DNA from: Avoscillospira sp045580485
Lineage (GTDB): Bacteria > Bacillota > Clostridia > Oscillospirales > Oscillospiraceae
NCBI GenBank assembly: GCA_045580485.1
Contig: JAZNNW010000129.1
Location: 1-64,000 of the forward strand
Length of the DNA stretch: 64,000 nt
Direction: 5' to 3'
The notes under the pieces were generated by a model. The model did no database searches. It saw nothing but the letters and a program-made list of their open reading frames with translations, and was not told the origin of the DNA. Below are positions 35,720 to 44,181 of the stretch, one piece after another. Positions within the stretch are counted from its first letter, which is position 1, and the number at the start of each line of letters is the position of its first letter. The translations under genes and the position numbers were made by a program.

Positions 35720-35985
35720 AGCGTCCTCCTTCCTGCAATTTTTTCAATCGCTTGTACCGACCCTCCCGCCCTGCTGTTATCGTGATCCTGTGGAGTCATG
35801 TAACCTTGTGTGATGTGTTTTCTTGTATCGTTAAGCCCTGCGGGGCAGGGCGAATAATCTTGTTCGGTGTGTAGTCTTGCTCTGCTTTTTAATCTTTTTA
35901 CTGTTCTACTCAAAATATCATCGGAATTTTTCACCGATCCGATGATGCAAAATGATACCTTTTCCAGATGGTAATTCAAGCCCAA
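35716..35985 (-). CDS. Possible small ORF upstream of xis (89 aa)
   Basis: Open frame whose stop overlaps the xis ATG by 4 bp. No domain recognised and no convincing ribosome site; Arg/Ser-rich composition in the middle. It may be untranslated leader. Listed because the stop-start overlap could couple translation to xis. Confidence 0.25.
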   Translation of the reverse strand: MGLNYHLEKVSFCIIGSVKNSDDILSRTVKRLKSRARLHTEQDYSPCPAGLNDTRKHITQGYMTPQDHDNSRAGGSVQAIEKIAGRRTL

Positions 35986-36145
35986 ATGCCCATATAATGG
36001 TCATATTGCGATGAATGCTCGATGACATAGAATATGCAACAACAGTGTTACTCTTCCGGGCGAAGTCTCCAAACGACCATAATCATGGCAGTTATACGAC
36101 TTTGAGTTAAAAATAAAAAACCATAAAGGGATATAATTTCCCCTT

Positions 36146-36298
36146 TGATAAGGGGACTGAGCGGGACATTGCAAACCTGAGTTTACTCAGGTACGGCAAT
36201 TCCTGCAAAGAGGGGTTAGACAATAACCTTAGCCCTAAACTTTCTTTTAAAGGCTACATCTTAAAAAGCCCATCCCAATGGGAGTTTTATTTTTTGTT
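36146..36298 (+). ncRNA. Candidate structured RNA with terminator
   Basis: The 328-bp gap 35986-36313 has no good gene. From 36146 it contains stems CCCCTTT/AAGGGG, ACCTGA/TCAGGT (36176-36193) and finally CCCAT/ATGGG followed by TTTTATTTTTT (about 36267-36298), an intrinsic terminator on the plus strand. A TATAAT lies at about 36133-36138 but the -35 is poor. Could be an antisense regulator of the NTPase or a small RNA; inference only. Confidence 0.4.
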
Positions 36299-36313
36299 TT
36301 GAACTTACTAAGT

Positions 36314-37585
36314 TCACGGAATATGAGGAACACACAACCAATCACATAACAAATTGCGCATTCTGGACGATGGGATATAGAGGTTGACTGGCTCTTTATT
36401 CCGTATTGCGCTACGCCATATCCATTGTAGCATTTCGCTTAGAGCGAATTGATCATCGCTTAAATTAAAGCCACGGGCAGAAAAATATTTTCTATGCTCA
36501 GGATTCGGATAACGGTTTAATAGGTAAATCAGAGTTCGTCTATTTGCATAATCATTTGTCGCCCTTGCATTACAGGGAACAAACTGTTCCAGCAATTTGA
36601 GTTGTGACGCTGGCTGTTGTTTCTCTTCAGAAGTCAGTTTTTTCAAGTAGCGGAAGCCTTTGGCGTGTTGTAGTTTGTTATACAACGGCGTATCCATTAT
36701 CGTTGTCCACATTATTTCGGAGGTTTTTGCACCGATGTGATTCTTATAATTCCTCACAGTCTTTTGTATTTGCTCACTCTGCTGCTGATCCAGTTTTGTT
36801 AGCCAGCTCTTGGAGAATGAGTAATTACGCCCTCCAATACGATTGAATTTCCCAGAATATATGTTAATTAACCCGGCATATTCCTCACGGAGCTGCTTTG
36901 CTGTTGTATACTTACCCAGCATATACCGCTCATTTGATCGCTCTACGGAAAGCATTTCATAATTGAAACCGTACAGCGAGAAGTAAGCATCCAGCATTGT
37001 GTTTTGAAATAGGTAAGTTAAAACATATATTGAGGAAAATGCACGAAATACAGTTGGAGGGTATTCCCAATATAGAGAATTATCAATACATTTCAATGTT
37101 CCGTTTTTTGCAAGCCGCTGTATTTCTGCATAATGAAATGCATTATCTATTGTGACATTTCCATTCCATAGGACATTGTATTTGTCATCGGCTGAAATGT
37201 AACCTTCATTCATGAGCCATTTTACATCTCCCGAATTTACTTTCTTGTCCTTTGGGGCAACTGAGTTGTATTCACATAGCACTTCCAAGGCTTCATCCAT
37301 CACTAAAATGTATTTGCCTTCATGGATCAAATGAATGGTTTCCTCGGTTGCCATTAAAAACAGGGCATGGGTGGTTGCGATGTTTTTTTCGTTTAACAAC
37401 AGATCATGTAACGAATCAAGTTTACCTTTTCCAAGATCGACAGGCTGCGTAAAGTCTCGCGTATTATCTATAACTCGTTCAACTTCCGTCAAAAATGGTG
37501 TTACGAAGATAAACCGCAAACTATAACCACGATTCATTGTATCGATCATTGCGGTAGTTTTTCCGCTGCCCATAATCGAATCCAC
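36314..37585 (-). CDS. Phage/plasmid-type NTPase (origin-binding/helicase-like), 5' end uncertain
   Basis: About 423 residues. P-loop MGSGKTTAMID at the very start, Walker-B-like VMDEALEV near 95, and a C-terminal YIPSSRMRNLL region like the last motif of superfamily-2 enzymes; similar proteins occur in phages and plasmids as origin-binding helicase-like NTPases. The listed start is GTG 37585, which leaves no residues before the first strand. The frame continues upstream without a start; ATG 37655 with AAGGAG is one frame off, and one extra A in the run at 37637-37641 would explain it. Likely frameshifted or variably expressed. Confidence 0.6.
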   Translation of the reverse strand: MDSIMGSGKTTAMIDTMNRGYSLRFIFVTPFLTEVERVIDNTRDFTQPVDLGKGKLDSLHDLLLNEKNIATTHALFLMATEETIHLIHEGKYILVMDEALEVLCEYNSVAPKDKKVNSGDVKWLMNEGYISADDKYNVLWNGNVTIDNAFHYAEIQRLAKNGTLKCIDNSLYWEYPPTVFRAFSSIYVLTYLFQNTMLDAYFSLYGFNYEMLSVERSNERYMLGKYTTAKQLREEYAGLINIYSGKFNRIGGRNYSFSKSWLTKLDQQQSEQIQKTVRNYKNHIGAKTSEIMWTTIMDTPLYNKLQHAKGFRYLKKLTSEEKQQPASQLKLLEQFVPCNARATNDYANRRTLIYLLNRYPNPEHRKYFSARGFNLSDDQFALSEMLQWIWRSAIRNKEPVNLYIPSSRMRNLLCDWLCVPHIP

Positions 37586-37664
37586 GATTACGGTTTTAAT
37601 CTGGTCACTCTCTTTAAGCCAATAGGGTTTATTTAGTTTTTCTCTGATACTGCATCACTCCTTC

Positions 37665-38267
37665 TTAATATAAATCTATACCATGAGTTGCGTTTAAAAT
37701 TTCATACGCCTGAGCGTTTTCTATGGCTTTGTCAAGCAATTCTACAATATTCCTTTTAAGCGAAATCAAAAAGTTTGCCCGATTATGTTCTGAAGCTGCA
37801 ATATCAAAAGAGCGAACTATTGCATATAAAACAGGCCGCAGGGCATCATTTGACCCAATATCCATAATTTTGTTGAACACTGCCGTTTCTCCATCAATAA
37901 AGGATATCAGATCTTCAAACTCAATAAACGCTCTGCCTTTTCCTTTGAGATAGTAATCAATTCTGCTAATTGTGTTCCTCTCATTTTTAAGAGCTGCTTC
38001 GTGTTGGGAAAACAAAAACGCTTCTTTAGACTCTTGTTTTTCCGATTGTAGTAGAGCATCAATTTCCTGTTTATTTTCGTCTGTAAGCGCTCCTAAAAGA
38101 CGCTCTGGAACGCCAAAAATCTGTGACATTTCTGCTAATCTACTTCCGGGAATCGCACAAGTACCATGCTCCCATTGTGAAATTGTTTGCCTTGTAATTC
38201 CCATTCGTTTGCCCAGCGTATCCAAACTCATACCGTGGGCTTTACGAATATATTGCAATCCATTCAT
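37665..38267 (-). CDS. XRE-family repressor of element 1
   Basis: 200-residue regulator: N-terminal helix-turn-helix (about 1-55, GMSLDTLGKRMGITRQTISQWEHG) and a longer helical C-terminal part, probably for dimerisation or signal sensing. ATG 38267 has AAAGGAG upstream. Its promoter contains two copies of a 17-bp palindrome, so it very likely represses itself. It lies directly upstream of the NTPase gene. Confidence 0.85.
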   Translation of the reverse strand: MNGLQYIRKAHGMSLDTLGKRMGITRQTISQWEHGTCAIPGSRLAEMSQIFGVPERLLGALTDENKQEIDALLQSEKQESKEAFLFSQHEAALKNERNTISRIDYYLKGKGRAFIEFEDLISFIDGETAVFNKIMDIGSNDALRPVLYAIVRSFDIAASEHNRANFLISLKRNIVELLDKAIENAQAYEILNATHGIDLY

Positions 38268-38285
38268 AACTAAAACTCCTTTACC

Positions 38286-38341
38286 TGACATATGATTTGT
38301 AAGGTTGATTACATCATACCACCTGACATTTAATTTGTCAA
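38286..38341 (-). promoter_or_regulatory. Promoter and twin operators of the XRE repressor
   Basis: Minus strand TTGACA (38336-38341), 17-bp spacer, TATGAT (38313-38318). Operators TGACATTTAATTTGTCA (38324-38340) over the -35 and TGACATATGATTTGTAA (38286-38302) downstream of the -10, 38 bp apart. Confidence 0.8.
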
Positions 38342-38391
38342 GTGAGTTGCATGATTTTTTTCTCACTACATTGCTTTTCCGACATTGGACG

Positions 38392-38436
38392 AAAAACCGC
38401 CCTGCTCAGTATTGAACAAGGCGGCTTTTTGTTTTT
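38392..38436 (-). terminator. Terminator of the ardC operon
   Basis: Minus strand AAAAAGCCGCCTTG / CAGGGCGGTTTTT stem-loop with T-run after the 178-residue ORF. Confidence 0.8.
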
Positions 38437-38448
38437 TGTGATTGCCTG

Positions 38449-38985
38449 TTAGGGACAAATTGGGAAGATAACGCTATCTGTTTCGCAGGTTGCTCCCCAC
38501 CAGCTCAAACAGCGGTGTTGTTCTGCGTTGTTACACTGGCTGCTGTAACAATAGGACAACGAAAAATGCGTTTCATCGCCATTGCGGTCAAAAAGGTTCA
38601 ACTCCTTATTCATGGTGAAATCTGATCTATATACTTCCTGTGCTTTTTCCCATTGTGGATCTTCTTCAAACTTTGCCCTAAAGTATTGGATTGCATAATC
38701 TGTGGCAGACAAGCCACTATTCCAGAACAACTTGTTTGCCTCTATATCTACCATTGAAATATATCTGTATTTGCTCTTATCGCCGCCAAAACGGACAAAG
38801 TATTTTTGTCGAGGTAAAATCCTCTTGTTGTAGAAATTGCAATGCTCCCTGATTTGATGCTCTACACCGTCCCATACATCCATCTGCTTTAGTTGAGCAT
38901 CCCATACCGCCACTTGACGAGCGGCGGCGTTCTGCTGCAACCGTTCACCAGCGATAACGCCCAAAAATAACGCTTCCAATAGCAT
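38449..38985 (-). CDS. Hypothetical protein of the ardC operon (178 aa)
   Basis: Not recognised. The first ~15 residues are hydrophobic (MLLEALFLGVIAG), the rest soluble, with four cysteines near the C-terminus (CYSSQC, CLSWWGATC). GGGAGG precedes ATG 38985; the open frame upstream to 39099 overlaps ardC and has no ribosome site. Possibly membrane-tethered or secreted. Third gene of the ardC operon. Confidence 0.6.
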   Translation of the reverse strand: MLLEALFLGVIAGERLQQNAAARQVAVWDAQLKQMDVWDGVEHQIREHCNFYNKRILPRQKYFVRFGGDKSKYRYISMVDIEANKLFWNSGLSATDYAIQYFRAKFEEDPQWEKAQEVYRSDFTMNKELNLFDRNGDETHFSLSYCYSSQCNNAEQHRCLSWWGATCETDSVIFPICP

Positions 38986-39091
38986 AATTAATATACCTCC
39001 CACTCTATTTACTCTAAATATTATCTCATATGCCATATCCAATAAAACGGACAATAGGCAGGGGTTGCAGTTCGTTCCCTGCCTTAGTCTA

Positions 39092-39922
39092 TTAACCAAT
39101 AATCAAGTCAACAGCTTTGGAAGCTGCGCCGCTGGCTTGTACGATCATTCGTTTATCATTTTTCAATGCACTCAACCAGCTTTGGACATATGCGGCATTG
39201 TTACGCAGTGATTTTTTCGTTTCAATGCCTGTGTAGTTTAGAAGGGCGGCGGCTCCGATCTCTGCAACCAATTCTTCTTTGCTATACTCAGCATTGCCGA
39301 AATGCGCTGTTGCCTTCAGACGATTTAGGCGGCTGTAATGACCTGTGCTGTGCGCCAGTTCATGAAAGGCTGTGCTAAAATACTCTGACACGCTGTTAAA
39401 TTGCTCTCTAAGCGGCAAAACTACGCAATCTCTTGACGGACTATAATAGGCTTCATCGCCCCGCTGATGACGAATTGCAAGGTTCACCCGCTGGCAGTAA
39501 TCAGAGATAATATGGTCGGCGGCGGGATGGGTGATCTCTATCGTTTGCCGCTGCTGTAACTCAATGCCTTCGCACTGATCCACATGAAAGACACTGTAAT
39601 ATTTAAGCATTGGAATTGTTTTATCAATCGGCTGTCCTACTTCGTCCTGCTCAGTAACCTTGACTTGTTTCCAGAATACTACAATCTGCGCTTTTTCGTC
39701 CTTGCGAACATGACCGCCTTTTGCCAATACCTGATTATAGGTGTAATATTCTCCGGGCTTGCCCAATAGCATTTGATTCAGCAAGCTATATGCTTTACCT
39801 GTTGCACCGCTGATTGCGCCGCTCTGTGTGCCTGTCCACGGCTTTTCCCATGGAATTACACCTTTTTCCAACTGCCCTATGATCCTATCTGTAATAACAC
39901 TGTAAATATCGAAATTAGCCAT
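39092..39922 (-). CDS. ArdC-type antirestriction/metallopeptidase protein
   Basis: 276 residues: N-terminal ssDNA-binding ArdC domain (about 1-125, IPWEKPW and YSLLNQMLL) and C-terminal zincin-like peptidase with HELAHSTGH near 188-196 and a downstream Glu in ELVAEIGAA. ArdC proteins of plasmids protect incoming single-stranded DNA from restriction. Suggests the element or its ancestor moved as single-stranded DNA. Confidence 0.88.
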   Translation of the reverse strand: MANFDIYSVITDRIIGQLEKGVIPWEKPWTGTQSGAISGATGKAYSLLNQMLLGKPGEYYTYNQVLAKGGHVRKDEKAQIVVFWKQVKVTEQDEVGQPIDKTIPMLKYYSVFHVDQCEGIELQQRQTIEITHPAADHIISDYCQRVNLAIRHQRGDEAYYSPSRDCVVLPLREQFNSVSEYFSTAFHELAHSTGHYSRLNRLKATAHFGNAEYSKEELVAEIGAAALLNYTGIETKKSLRNNAAYVQSWLSALKNDKRMIVQASGAASKAVDLIIG

Positions 39923-40046
39923 TGCTCCTGATCCTTTCTAATTGAAAGACGGGACAGCCTGTGTTATACTGTTTACGCTGCCCCGCCGTGGGTGGTGTCA
40001 AGTCCTATGCGCTCTTGCTTTGGTCGGCTGGCGCATGGGGCTTTTC

Positions 40047-40325
40047 TTATGCGCTTACAGAGAAGCGGCGGCTTGCGCTCTGTTTTGTGAAACTTTTATA
40101 CAGATCGCCATGCTCTTTTTTGAATGCAGAACTATCAAAGCGGTTGCTGATTACGGAAGTCCAGCGGATAATATAGCGTCCTGCTTGTAATTCCTCCGTG
40201 TCTCTTTCAAGCATTTCGGCTTTCAAACTGTCTTTGATCGCTTCTGCTTCGGCTGCGGCCTCAGCTGCAAGTGCCTCCCATTCCTGCATCTTTGCAATGC
40301 GTACTTCCATTTCGTTGATACTCAT
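40047..40325 (-). CDS. Coiled-coil hypothetical protein (92 aa)
   Basis: First gene of the ardC operon. N-terminal half is an Ala/Glu-rich helix (EWEALAAEAAAEAEAIKD), likely coiled coil; C-terminal half is basic with RFDSSAFKKEHGDLYKSFTK, a pattern seen in short phage and conjugative-element proteins of unknown role. Preceded by a consensus promoter. Confidence 0.65.
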   Translation of the reverse strand: MSINEMEVRIAKMQEWEALAAEAAAEAEAIKDSLKAEMLERDTEELQAGRYIIRWTSVISNRFDSSAFKKEHGDLYKSFTKQSASRRFSVSA

Positions 40326-40373
40326 GCTTCTATCTCCTTTCTGTTATTTGGCTTTATGTTGCCTTGTGCTTGT

Positions 40374-40402
40374 ATTATAAAGGAAAACCTTGATAATGTC
40401 AA
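40374..40402 (-). promoter_or_regulatory. Promoter of the ardC operon with inverted repeat
   Basis: Minus strand TTGACA (40397-40402), 17-bp spacer, TATAAT (40374-40379). The 13-bp arms AAAGGAAAACCTT (40379-40391) and AAGGTTTTCCTTT (40414-40426) overlap the core promoter and are a probable operator. Confidence 0.8.
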
Positions 40403-40464
40403 GGACAAAATTTAAGGTTTTCCTTTAAATTGTGTTTATAATTTTGCTATTATAAAGGTTATCA

Positions 40465-40493
40465 TTGACATTGCGACATTTTGGTGGTAAAAT
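40465..40493 (+). promoter_or_regulatory. Promoter of small XRE gene
   Basis: TTGACA (40465-40470), 17-bp spacer, TAAAAT (40488-40493). Diverges from the ardC operon promoter 60 bp away. Confidence 0.75.
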
Positions 40494-40515
40494 CAACTCG
40501 AAAGGAAGTGATACC

Positions 40516-40725
40516 GTGACGAATGCGCAGAAGATCAAAATGGCTTTGGCATATAAGAACATGAGCGAATCGGAGTTAGCAAGACAGTTTGGGAGTAGTC
40601 CGCAAGCCTTTAATCAAAGAATGAAAACCGATAAGTTTACTACAGCTGATTTGGAGAAGATTGCTGCTATTTTGGGAGCAAAGTATATTTTTGCTTTTGA
40701 GTTTGAGGATGGGACAAAAATATAA
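40516..40725 (+). CDS. Small XRE/Cro-like regulator (69 aa)
   Basis: 69-residue single helix-turn-helix protein (MSESELARQFGSSPQAFNQRM). GTG 40516 is chosen: AAAGGAAGTGAT is upstream, whereas the earlier ATG 40465 coincides with the -35 box. Size and position, divergent from an operon with an inverted-repeat operator, suggest a Cro-like switch protein for that operon. Confidence 0.8.
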   Translation: MTNAQKIKMALAYKNMSESELARQFGSSPQAFNQRMKTDKFTTADLEKIAAILGAKYIFAFEFEDGTKI

Positions 40726-40727
40726 AA

Positions 40728-40828
40728 GTTCGTATAATTCCAATAATACGAACAGCAAAATCCAGTAATTTTGGAATATTTCCATAATCAACAGAATTTT
40801 ACGAACTATTACTCGGAAAAATACGAAC
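40728..40828. repeat. ATACGAAC inverted and direct repeats before the short recombinase
   Basis: GTTCGTAT (40728-40735) and ATACGAAC (40746-40753) form an inverted pair with a 10-bp spacer; further copies TTACGAAC (40799-40806) and ATACGAAC (40821-40828) follow. A palindrome TGGAATATTTCCA lies between (40772-40784). Layout is like a tyrosine-recombinase core site. Confidence 0.55.
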
Positions 40829-40851
40829 TTTTCAAAGATGGGGGCGGGAAC

Positions 40852-41415
40852 ATGAACAAGAAAACTGTGGCACTAACAACAGAAAAATATAGAGAAATAA
40901 TTGATACAATGCGCTGCGGCTTTTGTGGTTGTCGTCCTAATGATCGAATTGCAACGGCTCTTGTGCTGGAAGGGAATCTTGGTATCAGAATCAGCGATAT
41001 ACTCAAGTTGCACCCGTGTGATATTGTGCGGGATGGTGATAGATACCGCCTTGAGATCACCGAACAGAAAACAGGGAAAAGCAGAGTGTTTACAGTTCCG
41101 CTTGTAATCCACCAGTATATTGAAAACTATTGCTTGCGTAATGGTATAGGCCGCAATGATTTGATATTTCCCATATCAGAAAGAGCAGTACAAAAACAAC
41201 TAAAGATCGTTTGTGATTACCTCGGCTTTGAGGGTATCAGCACACACAGCTTCCGCAAATGGTATGCAACAGAGATTTATAAGGCAAACGATTATGATAT
41301 TTCCCTTGTTCAGCGTTTGCTTCAGCACAGTAGCGCCGCTGTGACGCAAAAATATATTGGTATTGAACCGCAGAGAATCGAACAGGCAATTTCTAACCAT
41401 GCGTTATTGATGTAG
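40852..41415 (+). CDS. Catalytic-domain-only tyrosine recombinase (187 aa)
   Basis: 187-residue protein made almost only of the catalytic domain: Arg I in GIRISD, HSFRKW (H-x2-R), LLQHSS and Tyr in TQKYIG, so all key residues seem present. The N-terminal core-binding domain is missing. ATG 40852 has GGGGGCGG upstream. Enzymes of this size exist as resolvases or invertases. Just upstream lies a set of ATACGAAC repeats that could be its target. Confidence 0.82.
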   Translation: MNKKTVALTTEKYREIIDTMRCGFCGCRPNDRIATALVLEGNLGIRISDILKLHPCDIVRDGDRYRLEITEQKTGKSRVFTVPLVIHQYIENYCLRNGIGRNDLIFPISERAVQKQLKIVCDYLGFEGISTHSFRKWYATEIYKANDYDISLVQRLLQHSSAAVTQKYIGIEPQRIEQAISNHALLM

Positions 41416-41531
41416 TCCACCGGGGATGTAGTAAAAGAGGGGGGTGCTTTTCGGCTTTTTTGCTTTTTTATTTTCATTTTTACCCTTAGTACACTCACTC
41501 AAAATATATGAGCAAAATTTTTTCGATACGC

Positions 41532-41580
41532 TAAATAACCGCTGTAACCTCTAATCATAAGGTTACGGCGGTTATTTTTG
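41532..41580. terminator. Bidirectional terminator
   Basis: AATAACCGC-GTAACC / GGTTAC-GCGGTTATT stem with T-run, between the recombinase and the convergent XRE gene. Confidence 0.8.
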
Positions 41581-41883
41581 CACTAATCTTTTTGTAAAAT
41601 CAAGGATGCGTTCAAAATCTTCATAGTCCAACCGCTTAATCAATTCCATAATTTCATGCATCTTCTCTGGATCATCTGTGCCTTCATCAAAAAATTCAGA
41701 CATTGTTATGTCAAAGTAATCAGCCAGGTTGAAAAGCTGTTTTACAGAAGGCAGTGCTTTGCCAGAAGTAATTCCCTGAATGTAGCTTTTGCTTTGACCT
41801 AATTCCAAGGACATACGATATTCAGATACATTCTTTTTCATTCGCAACGCAGTGATCCGCTCAGCAATAAAGCGTTCATCCAT
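41572..41883 (-). CDS. XRE-family regulator (103 aa)
   Basis: 103 residues: helix-turn-helix in residues ~10-60 (NVSEYRMSLELGQSKSYIQGITSG) and a short acidic helical tail. GAGGTGAT stands 7 bases before ATG 41883. Divergent from the integrase-fold gene, with palindromes in the shared gap, so the pair may form a regulatory switch. Confidence 0.83.
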   Translation of the reverse strand: MDERFIAERITALRMKKNVSEYRMSLELGQSKSYIQGITSGKALPSVKQLFNLADYFDITMSEFFDEGTDDPEKMHEIMELIKRLDYEDFERILDFTKRLVQK

Positions 41884-41930
41884 CGGCAATCACCTCATGT
41901 ATATGATACAAAAACTAAAGCAAGCAGAGT

Positions 41931-42062
41931 CTGATATTATCAGCTAATTTCTTGCATCAGTTGCTGATATTACCGATATGCCTTGTAATCTACCGCCAAA
42001 ATCTGCTATAATAAAGCACAAACAGTGGGTTTGCACAGAAATTATCGGTAATTCGATTGTTG
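41931..42062. promoter_or_regulatory. Shared control region with palindromes and promoter
   Basis: Plus-strand promoter TTGTAA (41983-41988), 18-bp spacer, TATAAT (42007-42012). CTGATATTATCAG (41931-41943) is a perfect palindrome, and ATTACCGAT / ATCGGTAAT lie inverted on either side of the promoter (about 41969 and 42044). Likely operators for one of the two flanking regulators. Confidence 0.6.
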
Positions 42063-42085
42063 ACGAAGAAATGAGGTGCGCTACC

Positions 42086-43012
42086 ATGATTGATCAGGCA
42101 ATCATACAAAGATATATTGACGCATCATGCGCCAACAGAAATGAAAAGAGTAAAAACAACCTTGCTGTGCTTTTGGCCAAGTTTTTCAGCCTAAGCCCTG
42201 GCTTAAGCCTTGATAATCTTACAAGGCAACACTTAATACAGATGCTTACTGAGTCCAGCATTATGTCAATGAACACATTTGACTCATTTAAGTCCAAAGT
42301 CAAGGGCTTCTTAAAGTGGCTGTGTGACAACGGGTACTGCCCTGAAGAATTGCTTGAAAGCTGGCAGAGCATACGCTTTTCTGACATTGATCGTTCAGAT
42401 TTTTACGACAGATTTTATTTTAAAGACTACTCCGATCTGTATGACACGATACAGGTTGTGTTTGGAGATGCTTCTTCCGAATACGATACATTCAAAGCGG
42501 CGGCAACATTGGTATGGTTTGGCATCGACATTAATGATTTGCCCAATATTTTGAAGGATGATCTTTTCGAAACTGCCGGGTATATAATTGCTCCTGTGAC
42601 AAAAAGGAGGATATATCTGCCCAAGGTTGCTGTAAAGCAACTCGAATCCTATAAAAATGCAGACGCTTATGACTCTGCTAAATTTGGTGGTTGCATCGTA
42701 CCATATGTTGAAAGCCAATATTTGTTCCGTAGCTATAAAAATGAACGGCTTACAGTTAAACAGTTAACTAATATATCTGCTGCGGCAAATCGTGTTGCCG
42801 CTGATTTCCCAAAAACATTTCAATGGAATAGGATATTCCTTTCTGGCCTGTATAAGAGGCTGCTTGACACCGAAAACCAGTTTGGGGAAATCGGAAAGAC
42901 AAACTATGATAAGCTGAGAGATTTCTTTGGTGAATCCCTCTCAGAGCAGATACTTTCACAAAAATACAAAGAGTATCAGTCTTACAGGGAGTATATGTAC
43001 TCCCAATATTAA
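42086..43012 (+). CDS. Integrase-fold protein lacking catalytic motifs, possible MrpR-like repressor
   Basis: 308 residues. The N-terminal ~100 residues look like a SAM-like core-binding domain (RNEKSKNNLAVLLAKFFSL, SFKSKVKGFLKWLC), and the rest follows the tyrosine-recombinase layout, but no Arg I motif and no H-x2-R box is visible; the equivalent region reads FLSGLYKRL. The Bacillus phage SPbeta repressor MrpR (YopR) is a known case of such a fold reused as a repressor, which is my preferred guess. GAGGTG precedes ATG 42086. Confidence 0.6.
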   Translation: MIDQAIIQRYIDASCANRNEKSKNNLAVLLAKFFSLSPGLSLDNLTRQHLIQMLTESSIMSMNTFDSFKSKVKGFLKWLCDNGYCPEELLESWQSIRFSDIDRSDFYDRFYFKDYSDLYDTIQVVFGDASSEYDTFKAAATLVWFGIDINDLPNILKDDLFETAGYIIAPVTKRRIYLPKVAVKQLESYKNADAYDSAKFGGCIVPYVESQYLFRSYKNERLTVKQLTNISAAANRVAADFPKTFQWNRIFLSGLYKRLLDTENQFGEIGKTNYDKLRDFFGESLSEQILSQKYKEYQSYREYMYSQY

Positions 43013-43050
43013 ATTGCTGCCTTGAATGCTTCGCACAAAGGAGGAGTTAT

Positions 43051-44181
43051 ATGGCCGCTATTTTTGTGTTAATTGCGCTTGGTTTTGCTTTTATGATCCA
43101 CATGGCAAAAGGAGGCCATGTTGGAATAGGCGGCGTAATACTTGTTCTTTTTGTAATAGCTCTCATAATTAGTGCGGCATTTTCTGTTGACTTTTCTATT
43201 GTTGTTATTCTTATGCTCGGTGTTATTGCGATTGTAGTAGCATGTTCCGTTCTTACTTCTATCGAAGACAGCAAAGAACAAGAGAAAAAACAACAGGAAG
43301 AAAATATTTCTAAACAGGATTTCGCTAATGCGTTGAAAACCCAGCTTAAACAAGCCACTAATCATGTTGAATTGCATGATTATTTTGCGTGGATTACTGA
43401 TACCGACTTTTGTTGGTGTGATAAAATTTGGAGCGGATTAGGTACAGAATTAACGGTGAATAGAGTTGCTATTGATGATATTAATTATTTCATCAGTTAT
43501 TGTTCTATGTCCGATATAAGCAAAATTGCTCCACTTGAAGGTCGGTTTGGTGTAATTCCTAAATGGAAAATTAAAAATCAGAACTCCACAAAAATGCTGT
43601 ATATTAAGGACAACACAGATTGTGTAATTGATTTCCATTATAATGATTATTCTATCATCATTGGTCTGCTACCCGAAAAAGCGCAAGAAAAGTTTATAAC
43701 GCATAAACGGGACGCTGCCCTTCTTACCATGATGAAGAAAACACCCTATAAGGCATTTGCGCAGTTGGCAGATGAAATTGATGATGGAATGTTTGGCATC
43801 AAAGACGAAATACGAATAATCAGCCTACTAAAGAAGGAAATTTGTCCTCACAAAATTTGCAAGTGGGAAAACGGTAAAACTGTTTGGGTATATCTGTCAT
43901 TAGAGGAACTTCGCCAAGAATTGTCACTTGAACGCTCAGTATATGAAATAGACGATTATAGATCAGGCATTCATAGTATTACAGAGTTAGAAAAACAGTC
44001 CAGAGATGTCCGAAATAACACATCAAAACGACGAAAGTTGGCTAATACAAAGATCAAGGATTATATTTGGAAGCATTATCATGAACTAATCACTGCGGCT
44101 AATGTGGAAGAGTCTTTCCAACGATGGAGTTATAGATTTGAAAAAAGTTATAAGGAGGTTGTAACACATGGCCCTAATTAA
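43051..44181 (+). CDS. Membrane protein of unknown function (cargo gene A)
   Basis: 376 residues. Three hydrophobic segments (about 2-20, 26-46, 49-70), a charged coiled-coil stretch (KEQEKKQQEEN) and a cytoplasmic domain of ~290 residues with no family known to me. AAAGGAGGAG precedes the ATG. The stop overlaps the next gene by 14 bp, and that gene's ribosome site lies inside this one, so both are made together. Located at the right end of element 1, where cargo is usual. Confidence 0.7.
   Translation: MAAIFVLIALGFAFMIHMAKGGHVGIGGVILVLFVIALIISAAFSVDFSIVVILMLGVIAIVVACSVLTSIEDSKEQEKKQQEENISKQDFANALKTQLKQATNHVELHDYFAWITDTDFCWCDKIWSGLGTELTVNRVAIDDINYFISYCSMSDISKIAPLEGRFGVIPKWKIKNQNSTKMLYIKDNTDCVIDFHYNDYSIIIGLLPEKAQEKFITHKRDAALLTMMKKTPYKAFAQLADEIDDGMFGIKDEIRIISLLKKEICPHKICKWENGKTVWVYLSLEELRQELSLERSVYEIDDYRSGIHSITELEKQSRDVRNNTSKRRKLANTKIKDYIWKHYHELITAANVEESFQRWSYRFEKSYKEVVTHGPN

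Noticed and set aside
36146..36298. Riboswitch (for example a cyclic-di-GMP type)
   Set aside because: A few GCAAA/GGC words recall one, but the conserved core does not line up and there is no gene downstream on that strand.
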